From: Welwitschia mirabilis
Lineage: Eukaryota > Gnetophyta > Gnetopsida > Welwitschiales
Assembly: GCA_051453625.1 (NCBI GenBank)
Contig: JBOZIK010000001.1
Span: forward strand, 93,455,639 to 93,519,638
Length of the DNA: 64,000 bases
Direction: 5' to 3'
Shown here: piece after piece, positions 34,308 to 46,994 of the stretch
How the letters are laid out: every line of letters begins with the position of its first letter
How positions within the stretch are numbered: the first letter of the stretch is position 1
Made by a program: the position numbers and the translations under genes
The notes under the pieces: model-generated
Seen by the model: only the letters and a program-made list of their open reading frames with translations
Database searches by the model: none
What the model was told of the DNA's origin: nothing

Positions 34308-35830
34308 ATGAGTAATCCATGTAATGAATTTTTTACCAATCATACACCTATGTTTAATGGGTCAAACTATGCTTACTGGAAAGTTAGGATGAGAATATTT
34401 CTTAGATCCTTAGATTTCAACATAGAGGAAGTCATCTAAAAAAGTTACACTATGCCTATGTTAACCTAGACTAATGTAAATAGTAATACTATCCTAGTTC
34501 CCAAAGCCTGAGACCAATGGACCACTGCTAATAGGTTAAAGGCCATCATAGATGCCCATGCTCTTAATGTCATATTTTGTAATGTGTGTGTAGATAAATT
34601 CAAATTCATAGTAAACTGTAATCATGCTAAGGAAGCTTGGGACATTTTCAAAGTAGCACATGAAGGAACATCAACTGTAAACAAGCAAAACTCCAGATTC
34701 TTATTTCAAAATTTGAAGATATCCATATAGATAAAAAAGATACATTATAAAAAAATTTTGCTAGACTTACTGATATTGTGAACTCAATGTCAAGCCTTGG
34801 AGAATGCATGGAGCAAAGAAAACTAATAAGGAAATTCTTGAGATCCCCACCCAAGAGATTCGAACTAAAGGTCATAGCTATCAAAGAGAGAAAGAACATC
34901 AATGTAATGGCATTGGAAGAACTTCAAGGTTATTTAAAAACCTATGAGCTTAAATTTATTAAGGATAAGAAGAAAGGTATTACTTTAAAATGTGTGTAGA
35001 AAGACTATAAATCTGACAGATCAGAGGAGAAATTTGATAATGATAAAGTAACTCTTCTAGCCAGAAGATTCAGAAAATTTCTTCATAGGAAGAAAAAGGA
35101 AGGAGAATTAAGTAGGAATATAAAGAGGAGTCATCTAAAACATAGAAATGAGCAAGAAAAGGATAAAGAGATCCAATTCTATTCATGCAAAGGATTTGAT
35201 CATATGGCAAATGAGTGGTTCAACACAAGGTAGAAAATAGGAAATCAAAAAATCCCTCTTTCGTTATCACATGGGATAATGAAGATGATGATGATGATGA
35301 TGATGATGAAAGCTACTCAGATTAAGAATCAAACAGAGATAAAAGGTTGTCTTTCAGGGCTTTTGTGTCATCACTCAAAGATGCTCCTAGCATAACAGAG
35401 ATTGATGATCTAGAGATGATAAATAAACTACAGGATGAGTTAGAAGATACATGTTAGGTGTTGTATGAGAAATGTAAAAAGCTAGCTAAGAGGATAAATA
35501 AATTAAACAAAATAGTAAATACTATCACCAAAGAAAAGGAGGAATTAGAATATAAATATAATATGCTAAAATCTGATAACAGCAACCTAATTTCTTAGGT
35601 AAAAGATCTTCATTTTTTAGTAAATAAATTCTTTGGTAGCTCTTCTAAATTGGAATAGATGCATAGAGTGTGAAAACCTGCTAGAGATAAATCAAGTATT
35701 AGCTTTAGTTTATAAAAATCTTAAGAATAGGTAAATTAGAAGAGTAAGTATGCTTCTAATCTTTCATGTAATTTTTGTGGTAAATTTGGTTATTCGAAGC
35801 CATTTTGCAAAGTTAGACAATTAATGTCTT
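34308..35830 (+). pseudogene. Cop3 gag, UBN2-type with acidic tract and two zinc knuckles
   Basis: ATG 34308 lies 51 bases after the primer site; the start reads 'MSNPCNEFF', then 'NYAYWKVRMRIFLRSLDF'. The capsid continues through 'NCNHAKEAWDIFKVAHEGTS' and, after a frameshift, 'LRSPPKRFELKVIAIKE' (34778-34999). Knuckle 1 (35180-35215) reads FYSCKGFDHMANEW: the first and last Cys are lost. A (GAT)n run at 35281-35308 encodes an Asp tract, followed by 'ESNRDKRLSFRAFV' and a helical 'NKLQDELEDTC' stretch. Knuckle 2 (about 35762-35803) is intact, CNFCGKFGYSKPFC, but with Tyr for His. Acidic tract plus second knuckle is the Sirevirus gag pattern. Confidence 0.82.
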
Positions 35831-35919
35831 TTTCTAAAATTGTAAATACTTTAACTTTTACATTTATTCGTAAGAAAAGTATATCAAAGTTTTCTAACAT
35901 ATATAGCTCTTAGAGGACC

Positions 35920-36385
35920 AAGTATGAATAGTTGGTATCTAGACAATGGTTGCTCAAGGCATATGTTAGGAGAAAAATTAAGCTTTCAGTACCTAAAGAG
36001 TATAAATGAAAGAGAAGTCATTTTTGAAAACAATAAAAAGGCAAAAATAGAAGGTACAGGATGCATCAAGTAAGGTAAGTTGTCTAAACTTAATGATGTG
36101 CTTTATGTAAATGGATTGAAACATAATTTATTGAGTATTAGTTAATTATGTAATAAATGTTATAAAGTAATCTTTAAAAAATCGAAATGCAATGTTATAT
36201 ATGAGAAAACAAATGTTTCTATCTTTTCTGCAAAACAAGTATATGATATTCATAGAATAGATACTAAATTGATTAATTAGTTATTTCATGCAAACTGTGA
36301 TATTAGTATAAATCTTATTGAAACTAAACATTTTCTAAAGAAATCTGATATAACATCCCATGTCTATAACTTAATTATTAATCAT
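35920..36385 (+). pseudogene. Cop3 protease and gag-pre-integrase remnant
   Basis: The protease reads WYLDNGCSRHMLGE: the catalytic Asp-Ser-Gly is Asp-Asn-Gly. After 'IEGTGCIK' the pre-integrase segment has 'LNDVLYVNGLKHNLLSIS'. It ends with 'YNLIINHENDLG' near 36390, the same position at which Cop2 stops resembling a Copia polyprotein ('YNQFIFHQSDLEF'). Confidence 0.78.
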
Positions 36386-36576
36386 GAAAATGATCTAGGG
36401 GTTCTATCGTCATCGTATAATTGATTATAGGATGGTCAACCAAATTTGTTTATTTGGTCGATCAGAATAAGTTAATCAACTAGTTTTAAACTTGGTCATC
36501 TAGTTACTTGTGATTCTTCAACTATCCCAATAATAGTTCAGTACAATAATCTATTTTTTTTTTTAGATTCTTGATA
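36386..36576. other. Cop3 spacer
   Basis: Non-coding, with U3-like motifs ('ggatggtcaacca', 'tttggtcgatcag', 'cttggtcatctag'). It stands where integrase should begin and corresponds to 11430-11793 of Cop2. Confidence 0.55.
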
Positions 36577-37392
36577 NNNNNNNNNNNNNNNNNNNNNNNN
36601 NNNNNNNNNNNNNNNNNNNNNNNNNNNNNNNNNNNNNNNNNNNNNNNNNNNNNNNNNNNNNNNNNNNNNNNNNNNNNNNNNNNNNNNNNNNNNNNNNNNN
36701 NNNNNNNNNNNNNNNNNNNNNNNNNNNNNNNNNNNNNNNNNNNNNNNNNNNNNNNNNNNNNNNNNNNNNNNNNNNNNNNNNNNNNNNNNNNNNNNNNNNN
36801 NNNNNNNNNNNNNNNNNNNNNNNNNNNNNNNNNNNNNNNNNNNNNNNNNNNNNNNNNNNNNNNNNNNNNNNNNNNNNNNNNNNNNNNNNNNNNNNNNNNN
36901 NNNNNNNNNNNNNNNNNNNNNNNNNNNNNNNNNNNNNNNNNNNNNNNNNNNNNNNNNNNNNNNNNNNNNNNNNNNNNNNNNNNNNNNNNNNNNNNNNNNN
37001 NNNNNNNNNNNNNNNNNNNNNNNNNNNNNNNNNNNNNNNNNNNNNNNNNNNNNNNNNNNNNNNNNNNNNNNNNNNNNNNNNNNNNNNNNNNNNNNNNNNN
37101 NNNNNNNNNNNNNNNNNNNNNNNNNNNNNNNNNNNNNNNNNNNNNNNNNNNNNNNNNNNNNNNNNNNNNNNNNNNNNNNNNNNNNNNNNNNNNNNNNNNN
37201 NNNNNNNNNNNNNNNNNNNNNNNNNNNNNNNNNNNNNNNNNNNNNNNNNNNNNNNNNNNNNNNNNNNNNNNNNNNNNNNNNNNNNNNNNNNNNNNNNNNN
37301 NNNNNNNNNNNNNNNNNNNNNNNNNNNNNNNNNNNNNNNNNNNNNNNNNNNNNNNNNNNNNNNNNNNNNNNNNNNNNNNNNNNNNNNNNNNN
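36577..37392. other. Assembly gap, 816 N
   Basis: It probably hides the Cop3 extra ORF, judged by the order of parts in Cop2. Confidence 0.99.
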
Positions 37393-37859
37393 ATGTTAAA
37401 TGGGGGAGAATTAGTTATGTTGTTAAATTTCTTTTATATGATTTTAATTTTATGCTCTTGATAAGTACTTCTAATTTATAATGCTTGCATGTTAGTCATG
37501 TAATGTTTGCTTATATGTAATGAAATGCAATTTTCCATTTTAGCATAAAATCTTGTTTTATTTCGTATCCTAAATCTATTTGTTCCTTTTAAAATCTTAT
37601 ATGTTAAGTATGTTTTCTTTTGGTATCATATATACTTAAAAAGTTTTAAAGTCTTTTCACATTGGAAATAAACTATAAATTATGATATCTGATTCAATGT
37701 TAAATAAGTTTACATGATCACATTATGTTTATTATAAATTTACGCCTTTTTTAAATTCTCAAATATGCATATTAAATTATTTCACTTAGAGCAAAAAATT
37801 TATTTGTTCAAAATGCTTTCACTTATCTCAAATGAAATATTATTTTGAAAATAGGAATT
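37393..37859 (+). other. Cop3 3' untranslated segment
   Basis: T-rich sequence without a gene. It begins with a purine run 'aaatgggggagaatta' (37398) that is another polypurine-like tract. Confidence 0.5.
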
Positions 37860-37937
37860 TTGTAAGGAGGAGCTTTTCTATGAGTTTCAATTTATCACAA
37901 CTAAGTATTGTTTGCCATCAATGTCAAAGGGGGAGAT
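37860..37937 (+). other. Cop3 polypurine tract and upstream twin
   Basis: The terminal tract ATGTCAAAGGGGGAGAT (37921-37937) abuts the 3' LTR. GTAAGGAGGAGCTTTT (about 37862-37877) is the counterpart of the second tract of Cop2. Confidence 0.75.
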
Positions 37938-39451
37938 TATTGGATTATGTTTTGCTAATTGATGTCAAACTAATATTCTCTATATAGCAAATTTTTTGTA
38001 TCTTGTGTAAAATATGTTAAATTACTTAAAGGTCAAAAGATGGAACTAAAATCATTAACTTCTAAGTACTAGAAACCTGTTAGTTCATTTACACTTAAGA
38101 TGGGATCAATCAAATTTTTAAAGGATCAACTGCATCTAAAGTAGACAGAAAATGAACTACATCTAGAAGGGTCGACTAGATTTTAATGGGATTGATCAGA
38201 CCTGTAACCTCAAGAACCTATGTACCTAAACCAAATGGTAATGAACTGACCAGATCTTTATGAGGTCCACTGGACTTAAGGACCTAACAAACAGTATCCC
38301 TAGACTAAATGACAAGGGGTCAATCAGACACATGAAAGGATTGACCGAACTCAATGCAAGAAACTGGAAATAAATTTTAACATAGGATCAGGTTATAGGA
38401 TGAATAGTGGGTGACTAGACTAGGGTCAACTAGACTTTAATGGAGTTAATCGAATAGGTAGCTATAAGAAATTAGGACAATCTAATTTCTAACTCAGGTG
38501 ACCTTTGTAACTCATGGCACCACATGGAGTCAACCAGATTTTTGTGGGTTGACCGAATAGAGCAGAAATGAAATTTTTCTAAACATTATGTATTCGTTAT
38601 GTAGTCATCAGATAGTAGTTTTCTAGCAATTTAAAGCCATTGGAAGTGCATTTTAAATGTAATAAATCCTCAAAGCCTTCCATTATAAATATCTATAACA
38701 TAGATAACCAAAGAATCATTTGAAACTATTTTCATTTGGAAAAATCTATTAGATTTGAAAGATCAAGCATTCAAGCATTGTATTTGGGTAATTTTTCTGA
38801 CAGAAGGAGATATACCACTGGCATCCTCTCTACATTCAAGATTAGAACAAGAGCTTTAAATTTTTTTACTTCTATAGGAGAAGAGCTCCATCAAATTTAT
38901 TGTTTCAAGAATTAGTTATATCTGTGCTATAAAGGCATTATTACATTACTACCTTGATTTATGAAAGGTTGATACTAAGCCTTGAAAAGTATGTTATAAA
39001 GGTTAAGACAAAGCTTTAAAAAGTTCATTCTAAAGGTTAAGAATAATCCTTGAAAAGTCCATTCTAAAGGTTTAGACTAAGCCTTGAAAAGTTCATTCTA
39101 AAGGTTGAGACTAAGGCTAGAAAAGTCTATTTGTAAAGGTTACAGGTGAACCTAGAATTTCTAGTGGAGTAACGAAGATCCGAGATCTAGCTTGGGGATA
39201 AGCTGATCATTAAGGATGGAGTATAAGGTTTTCTAAATCACTATAAATCTATCTTACATCAAATTGGTATTTTTATGCTTTTACTTTTTGTTTCTTTACT
39301 TTCATTATTTTCTCTTATTGTGCACATTCTAGATTATTTTATTTTTGTATGCAAGTGTTTTTGGTTTCAGTTTGAAGTCATTTATAATATTGTATTGAAA
39401 TTTTTAAAGAACCTATTTACCCTTCTCCTTTTAGGGTTCTTGATCCTATCA
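37938..39451 (+). repeat. Cop3 3' LTR
   Basis: 1514 bases, paired with 32637-34242. The first dinucleotide is TA instead of TG. It ends TGATCCTATCA. Confidence 0.87.
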
Positions 39452-39965
39452 GTAGTCATTATACTGTGGTTATAAATTGATTGCTAATGTTTTATATATC
39501 TTAGAAAGCTTCCTTAATGAGGATGATAAAGAATGTTTTAAAAATGAAGCTATTCCTTCACCTTTTAATCCTATGATTCATAACTTAATGGCTAAGCATC
39601 TGAGGGTTAGGAGAGAAGAACTTCATTATCAACTTAATCAAGGACACTTAGCTTATAATATTTTCTTTGGCTAGTTATCTAGATAGATGTAGATGTTAGA
39701 AAAAGGAGTTTATTAGCTTCAAGACATAAACCATATACTTAGTCTAATTGCACTAAGTTTAAATATGAAAAACATAGAGAAGATAATATGGAATGCCAAG
39801 CCTTACAAAAACTTTTGGCAATCCCACCCAAAAGAGATTAACATCCTATCAAAGTTCCTTAGTAAAATACATCTGCTACTCCTAGGTGAGAGTTCTGCAA
39901 GATTATCATCTAAAACTAGGTGTTCTCACAGAAATAACAAATCCTCTGGCTGCTTTAAGAATTAA
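39452..39965 (+). pseudogene. Unidentified plus-strand ORF remnant in Gyp3
   Basis: Two open stretches in one frame (39477-39674 and 39765-39965) are separated by four or five stops. The first reads 'ESFLNEDDKECFKNEAIPSP' and 'MAKHLRVRREELHYQLNQ'; the second 'IIWNAKPYKNFWQSHPKEIN'. Composition looks protein-like. I recognise no family. It is antisense to Gyp3 and could be the continuation of the frame that starts at 32501, before Cop3 inserted. Confidence 0.35.
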
Positions 39966-41251
39966 ATTACTTAAGTTAAGTAAAATATTATTTTAGCTTT
40001 AGTAGCTTGAGCAGTGTTTTTTTATTATTTTTATAAATAATATAATAAATTCCTTGCCTAATAGATTTTTTGATAGCTATTTTATTTTAAATAAAGTATC
40101 TTATGATAAGTTTTATTTTCTTATGGAAATATCATTTTCATTAAAGGAAATTCAAACTTATCAATTTATCAAATTATTTAGATAATGTAAATGATTTTAA
40201 ACTATAAATCTGACTCTTTGCTAAAATAGAATTTAATGATTGTATATGCTATTGCATTAAAAATTTTCAAATTCACATTCTATCACATACTAAAATAAAA
40301 TTATTCTTCTCTTCTTCCCCCTCTTACCCCCTTTTTCCCCCCTTTTTTTTAAGTTATGATATATATTTGTAGGCTTGGTAACTAGTTGTGTCTTATATAA
40401 TTTCTAGGGGACAATCATTCCTCAACTTTTTATTTTATACAACTTAATTTTCTAATCACAATGATGAGAATGTAATCACTATCATAGGAGTAAAGACCTA
40501 TAAGATTTTCTTTCTTATTTTTGAATTTAGATCATGATCAACTAACCCCTTAGTGGAGTTCTCATAGCTATCATATTGCACTACCAAAGGCCCCTCTTAG
40601 GAATATTTACTCTAGTGAACTCATAGTAGAACATTATGGTTTTTTTTTTACATGTACTTTTATTTGAAGATATTCTATCATGTGATGAAATTTGTCTCTT
40701 TAATCTTCTTAATAATTATAATACACAATCCCTTATTGAAGACTTACTAAGTTAGCTTCTTACTTCACAATCATTAAATTTACCTTTAACAACTTAGTGA
40801 ATTAATAGTTTAAATAAACTTTAAAGATATAACACATCCTTTATTATCTAGTCTAAAAATTTTTACTTTATAAGTGGATTAGAAGTATTCTTTCCTTCCC
40901 ATACAAATTTATGATCATGATACATTCTTATTCTCTAATCCATTAACTTGGTAGGTTACTCTTTCATTTTGACCATATACTTCTATGACTCCATTTCCCA
41001 AAATTTTTGTTACGGTATAGGATTCTAGTTAATTTTATTTATATTTCTATTTTAAATGAATCTTTTTAGATTCGTAAAATAATATAGAATCTTCTATATT
41101 AAAATTGGTTTTTTTAATTTTATTATCATGATACATTTTAGTTTTTTATTGTATAATTTCTTATGAAAAAGAGCCTATTTTCTATTTTCATCTAAAATTT
41201 TCATGTTTTCTATCCATTATTCTTTAGCTATATCCAAATTAAACTTTAGTT
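39966..41251. other. Gyp3 segment with no recognised coding
   Basis: T-rich. It contains a pyrimidine block at 40305-40350 with several C runs. The part nearest 41251 probably encodes the integrase C terminus on the minus strand, but I cannot align it with confidence. Confidence 0.35.
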
Positions 41252-41351
41252 NNNNNNNNNNNNNNNNNNNNNNNNNNNNNNNNNNNNNNNNNNNNNNNNN
41301 NNNNNNNNNNNNNNNNNNNNNNNNNNNNNNNNNNNNNNNNNNNNNNNNNNN
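41252..41351. other. Assembly gap, 100 N
   Basis: Lies at the C-terminal end of the Gyp3 integrase remnant. Confidence 0.99.
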
Positions 41352-43560
41352 TTAGTTCTCTAGCCAATTTAAATGCTTTCATTCTAAATTCAATTGGTAA
41401 AATAACTCTTTATTTATAAACTAATTTATATGGTGTAAACCTTGTGCTATGTCTCTAAGTTATTTTATAAGCCCACAAAGCTTCATTTAATTTTTCATCT
41501 CAATCTATTTTCTTATAATTTATGACCTTTATTAATATTTTATTAATTTCTTTATTAGTCACTTCATATTGACCATTAGATTAAGGATGATAAACAATAG
41601 AGAGTTTATGGTGGATTCCATGTTTGATCAAGAGTTTCTTAAAGATTTCACTAGTAAAATGAATTTTTCTATTAGATATAAAACTTGGAGGACCTCTAAA
41701 CTAATAAATAATATTCTTAAAGAAAATTTAATTATAGTTTGAGAAATAACAATGAGACACAGCCTTATCCTCATCTTACTTAGTAGAGTAATTAATGCAG
41801 ACCAAAATATATCTTTTTCCATAGGAGGAACAATTGATAGACCCAATAAAATCTATTCTTCAAACATAAAAAGGGTTAGTTTAATAAATCCATTATTATG
41901 AAATTTCTAATCTCTAGTTAAATGCTTCTTCTCTTAGCATTTATCACAACTCTATACATAAGCATTTGAATCTTTGAATATTGTGAGTCAGCAGTATCCC
42001 ATATGAAAAAAATTTATCCTTGTTCTTCTTAAACCATAATGTCCTCCTTCGTCTTTCTGATGGGATTTCTTTAGAATCTATTTTTGTAAATTTTATTCTA
42101 TTCATCTTCTAATAACATGATCTTTACATCTTCTAAATAACATTTTATCATGCCATATGTAATCCTTAGATTCTCTTAATAATATTTTTCTTTTATAACA
42201 ATTCATAAAAGATGGTAATTTTTTTCTTAAAATAATTTTGGCTATATTAGTGTACCATGGATTGGTTTTTTACTTAAAAAGGATGTTCATTAAAAAGCTC
42301 ATCTCTTATGTTTATTTGTTCTTCATCATGAAATTCTAGTCTTAAGAGGTAATCTGCTATCAGATTTTTTGTCCCTCTTCTATCAATAATTTTTAAGTTA
42401 AATTATTACATTAATAATATCCATCTAATAATTCTTGAATTAGCTTCTTTTTTATTCATTCAAAATCAAATAGTACTATCATATATATGAACTTTCATTT
42501 CATGATTTAAAATATAATTCCTAAACTTCTGTAATGCCATCACTAGTGCTGACAACTCTTTCTTAATTACTGTGTAATTTTATTGAGCTAGTTTAAAGTT
42601 TTTACTAATATAAGAAATAGTGTATATTTTATTGTTTTTATATTTTTCTCCAAAGCTACTCCCATAGCATGATTAGATGCATCGATCATAATGTGAAACG
42701 GTCTAGTCCAATTGGATCCTTGTAAAATAGATACTGATAAAAATTTACCTTTTAAAGTTTGTTAAGCACTTTGAAATTTATCAATCCAATTATATTCCAC
42801 ATTCTTCTATAAAATATTACTTAAAGATTAGCAATTTTACTAGATTTAGATATAAATCTTCTATAATATCCAACATGCCCTAAGAATTTTTTTTTTTAGT
42901 TTATTATGGATAAAATATCTTTTATAGATTTACATTTTTATCCATCAGTTTCAATCCCTTTTTGAGATATTTTATGTCTTATCACTATGTCTTCTATTAT
43001 GATAAGATGACTTTTTAACTAACTAAGTTTTAAACAATTTTCTTTACATTTCTCTAAAAATCTCTATAGCTTATTTAGTAACTCATCCAAATCATTTTGA
43101 AAAATTGAGAAATCATCCATAAATACTTTGATATATCTTCCTATCATATCTTAAAAATGCTATTTACTAAAATTTTAAAGGTAGAAAGGGCATTACCTTA
43201 TCCAAATAGTAATATTTTATAAGCATAAGTATCTTAATAACAAGTAAAAGTTATCTTTGCTTTAATCCTTAAAGCTATTGGAACCTGATTATATCCACTA
43301 TATTCATCCAAAAGACTATAGTACTAATGTTCAGATACTCTTTCTAAAACTTGTTCTATAGATAAAAGAGGGAAATGATCTTTATAAGTTATAATATTGA
43401 ACATTCAAAAATATATACATGCTCTCCATTTATTTCCTTTCTTTAATACAACTATGACAAGACTAATTCATTTTGAATTGGATATAGGATAGATAAATTC
43501 AATAGCCAGAGTTTAGGAATTTTTTATTTAATTATCTCCTACATGTATGATTAGATCTTA
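41352..43560 (-). pseudogene. Gyp3 pol: RT, RNase H, integrase
   Basis: RT (about 43530-42900) reads 'YSGYNQVPIALRIKAKITF', then 'YIKVFMDDFSIFQNDLDE' near 43110, the FMDD active site being intact, and 'HKISQKGIE'. RNase H follows (42850-42300), poorly preserved. Integrase (42100-41352) has a 'CDKC' zinc half-site, 'GKRYILVCINYSTK', 'GGTHFTSEIFKKLLIKHGIHHK', 'SNGQYEVTNKEI' and 'LNEALWAYKIT'. The order RT, RNase H, integrase is diagnostic of Gypsy, and the integrase and 'ALWAY' motifs are of Athila/Tat type. Stops and frameshifts inactivate it. Confidence 0.85.
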
Positions 43561-43616
43561 TTTTTTCCCACCTAGTTGGTTTGACAGAGGTATCCAAATA
43601 AATTATATGTTAACAT

Positions 43617-43714
43617 ATTTTTGGATATATTCCTTTAATATTAGTATGATCCTAAGGAAAGGTTTATTTTTGGATATATTCCTTTAATATTAGTATGATC
43701 CTAAGGAAAGGTTT
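43617..43714 (-). repeat. 49-base perfect tandem duplication in Gyp3 pol
   Basis: Units 43617-43665 and 43666-43714 are identical. Forty-nine bases breaks the frame upstream of RT. Identity in an otherwise decayed element means a recent event or an assembly error. Confidence 0.85.
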
Positions 43715-44149
43715 CTTCTTTTTCTTCACCAATATTTCTTTTAAGTTTTCTTTTCTGAGCATGAATTAAGTAACTATTTATAATCAAGGGTCTATTTAAA
43801 GCTAATTTGATATATTCTACTCCTTTCTTAATTAGTGTTTTTTAATCTCTTAGGAAGTTGAATTTTTCTCTTCATACTTTTCTTCATTTTACTTATTTAA
43901 CATTAGACTAACTTCTTATGTCAAAACTGCATTGATTTTAGATTTTTTATCCTGGGTCATCTCTTCTACAACTACTGCATCATGTAACTTGATCTCTTTC
44001 TTAATATCTCCTAGGTTGATTTCCATTACCCCTCTTTAAAAATAAATAATGGCATCTACAATAGCCATTGAAGGTATTTCCAAAATTATTACATGAATAT
44101 TTGCTTAATTTTTCATTGCTAAAGAATCAATCAAATAGATAAATCCCTA

Positions 44150-44350
44150 GAGTTTAATGGATATATTCTTTAAAACTCTTTTTAGTATTACTATTAATTC
44201 ATCTATCAGGTACACTTTTCTTAGTAAGGAATTAATTTTGGCTTTATAATTCCTCATACATTTTATAGGCCATCATATTAATGCTGGCTCTTAGAGCCAC
44301 AAGCACTTGTACTTTGAGTTTCCCATCAATTTTTATGTCTATCTTAGATG
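44150..44350 (-). pseudogene. Gyp3 protease remnant
   Basis: The minus strand reads 'GKLKVQVLVALRASINMMAYKMYEEL', aligning with the Athila/Tat protease motif LVD-GAS-N-MP. The catalytic Asp and the following Gly are altered (ALRAS). The segment after it, around 44150, matches the strand following the active site only loosely. Confidence 0.68.
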
Positions 44351-44599
44351 TTTCTAGATCACTATACTTTTTTTGTTATTTATTTTAAAGAACTTGTGTC
44401 AAATCCTAAAAAAGTTAATCTTTCCTAATCATCTAAATTTGTTTTTCATTTTCACTTTTTCCCCCTATTTCTTTATTTTAAACACATGCTCTTCATTTGC
44501 TTCTAGTACATAGTTACATCTTTTATTAATTTTAGAATCGGTAATGATATTATTGTATCTTATAAAAATTTTATTAAATATTCTATGTCTTCTTCAATT

Positions 44600-46200
44600 T
44601 TTTCTTTAATTTTTGAATGTTCTTTTTTTTCCTTCTTATCAAAAAAGGTAAAAGATTCATTGATGCATCATCTACTACTTTCTTTTCTTTTCTTTTATCT
44701 TTATCATCTAGAAAACTATTTAAATTTATTTTCTTTCCTTTTGGTCACCATCTATTTCCCGAATATAGTAGTTATTGCTTTACTTATGACTTCCCTTAGA
44801 CTTGATTAAGGTTGAGAAAGAATTTTCCTTTCTTTCTTCTCTACTTCTAATTTATCTTTCATGTCTTTTAACTCTCTATTTTTTCAATTCATATAATAAT
44901 CATATTTTTCTTGCCTTCTTAAATCTACATTCTTTTATAAAGGCCTTTCTAACCTACCTTTTCATTTTTCTACTTTGAAAATGATATGGGTTTTTCCTAG
45001 TTTGAGGTTAATTTCTTGTATTTAAATCGAATCTGTTAATATCTAATTAATGAACAAATTCCTACATCTACGAACATTATATTCCTTCATTATTATCTTC
45101 TTCACAATGTTCACATGTAGGTCCTTCATTTTCTTTAAAGTGTTGTATAGCTAATCAGTCAAATTTTTCTACCATACTATTAGTCACTTTTTTAGTTAAT
45201 TATTTCATAAGATTGATATGTTTTGAACTATACACATTATCATCTACTTCTGAAATAAATACTTTATTTACTCTTTTCTTCTTTTTACTTTCTTATCCCC
45301 ATCCTTAACTCATGTTATAAAACTAAGTAATAGATTCTCCTACTTGTTGAACATTCTTTGTTTTGAAGCTTCCTCTACATAGTAAGTCTAGTTCCTTCAA
45401 ATTTTGACTCTATAATTTTCTAAGTAGAGATCTATCTCATTTTCTACCTACAAGTCCATGATAAAGATATTTATCTAAAAATATATTATACCTATCCATG
45501 AATTCATCAAATCTTTTATTATATTTTTGTTTAATATTTAAAATTTATTCTCTTAAAACTTTAACTATTCTTATGGGTTAAATTTTACCTAAAAAAGCAT
45601 TCTTAAGAATTCATCATGAACTAAAGACATGATTAGGGTTTCTATGATATCATAACTAACTGTTCCCTTTTAAATAAAACGGAAACACTTTAAGAAAATA
45701 ATTTCTAAATCAAGATAATTTACTTTATGAAAAGCATTAAACAGACTTAAATGCAGTAGGGGTTCTTTTAATTTCTTACCCTCAAAGTGGGTATTAATGT
45801 TATATTTATATTTCTCACTTTATCTAGGTGTTTTAAGACTATATAATTATTGGTGATTAAGTCTTCTATTCAATGGGTATCATAATTTAAATGTCTTAAA
45901 TCTCCATCATCTTTTGAATAGCATCCTACTACAAATTTTTTTCAGGTTTATTTATCAAAGCTATTTGAAAATATTCTTATAAAATAAGGAATAATTTAAG
46001 AAGAGTAAGAAACCATTGTTCTAATTTATTCATTAAGTTAGAAAAGATATCATAAGATCTTTGTTTTCTATTTCCATTTCAATCCTATTTCTAGTTTGCT
46101 CATCCAGATCATAGTTTTTAGGGTCTCCAGCATACCTACCTTTTTCATCTTGTCATTTTCCTTGGTTATCTCATTATAACATAGTTTTTTTCATCTCTAC
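44600..46200 (-). pseudogene. Gyp3 gag remnant
   Basis: The clearest part is 45720-45290 on the minus strand: 'FYLKGN' followed by 'ILNIKQKYNKRFDEFMDRYN', 'YHGLVGRK' and 'SQNLKELDLLCRGSFKTKN', which matches the Athila/Tat capsid series E-L-E-W-RF--L, PHHG, G-FM-KT. The capsid is broken by stops in every frame. Downstream (45000-44600) the sequence is Lys- and Glu-rich on the minus strand, as in the gag-protease linker. Confidence 0.55.
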
Positions 46201-46222
46201 TAGTTGTCTTTAGGATATCCCT

Positions 46223-46235
46223 CCTTCTAGCACCA
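46223..46235 (-). other. Gyp3 primer binding site
   Basis: The reverse complement reads TGGTGCTAGAAGG, a few bases after the LTR, followed by AGGG. It differs from the tRNA-Asp-like site of Gyp1. I cannot name the tRNA with certainty. Confidence 0.6.
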
Positions 46236-46994
46236 AAATAATAAAATCTTATGTGATGAGATAATTATAGAAAATATTGGGAAACTATGCTAGAAAATGC
46301 AAAAATACTATGATGCTATTAACCTAAAATAAGCTTAAACCATTAAATAAAAATCAAAAGTTTATTAAAGAACTAGTTAAGATTTTTTAGTACTTAACCA
46401 TTTAGTTCAAAATGCATTATCATGATAATATCATGATGAAGTTACTTAAACTAGTTGGATTAATTTATTTGGTAATAAAGTTTGCTATTTACATATATTA
46501 CATTATGGGAAATAAAGAGAATAGAAAAACATAATAGAAGTTAGATGAAATACTAAACAATACTTATTTATATGCACTATTAATTATTTTAGTTTTTTTA
46601 TCTACATAAATAGGAGTAAATAGAAGATAATATTACTTTTTCAAGTAATGAAACATGCATGCAATAATACTCAAAATGTTAGCTTTTTAGCTTTGCATTA
46701 GAATACCAAAAATTTGACATAGACATGTACTGATGAGTTGTGTTTTTCTTTATAGGCAACACTGGAACATGATAGATGTTTTTACACCTTTGCAAGATGG
46801 CTGCGGTTTCCCTTTTTAACATTCTTACTAAGTTCTATTACTAGAGCCTTTTGCCAAAAAGATTCCCAATTTTCATGATGATCTCCTTCTTATACTCCTT
46901 TTTGTTTTGTTGTTTCCTTTCTTTGCTCTTTATGGATAGGTTTATGATTGAGGTTTTTACTACATCTCTGCTACATCAGTTTTCTCTTTCATTC

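Larger units (their letters stand above)
32637..39451 (+). mobile_element. Cop3: Sirevirus-like Copia lacking integrase and RT in readable sequence
   Basis: The two LTRs (32637-34242, 37938-39451) flank a perfect initiator-Met primer site, gag, protease, gag-pre-integrase, a motif-rich spacer, an 816-N gap, a non-coding 3' part and a polypurine tract. The gap is far too short for integrase, RT and RNase H (about 2.5 kb) if its length is right, but would fit the extra ORF seen in Cop2. The right flank is gtagt; no matching left flank was found, so the left boundary is approximate. Confidence 0.82.

Noticed and set aside
32637-39451. A 5-bp target duplication for Cop3
   Set aside because: Right flank gtagt has no match at the left end; the left boundary is uncertain, so I do not claim one.
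44585-44809. Hydrophobic plus-strand frames
   Set aside because: T-rich strand opposite the Lys-rich gag/protease linker of Gyp3; Phe and Leu runs follow from composition.
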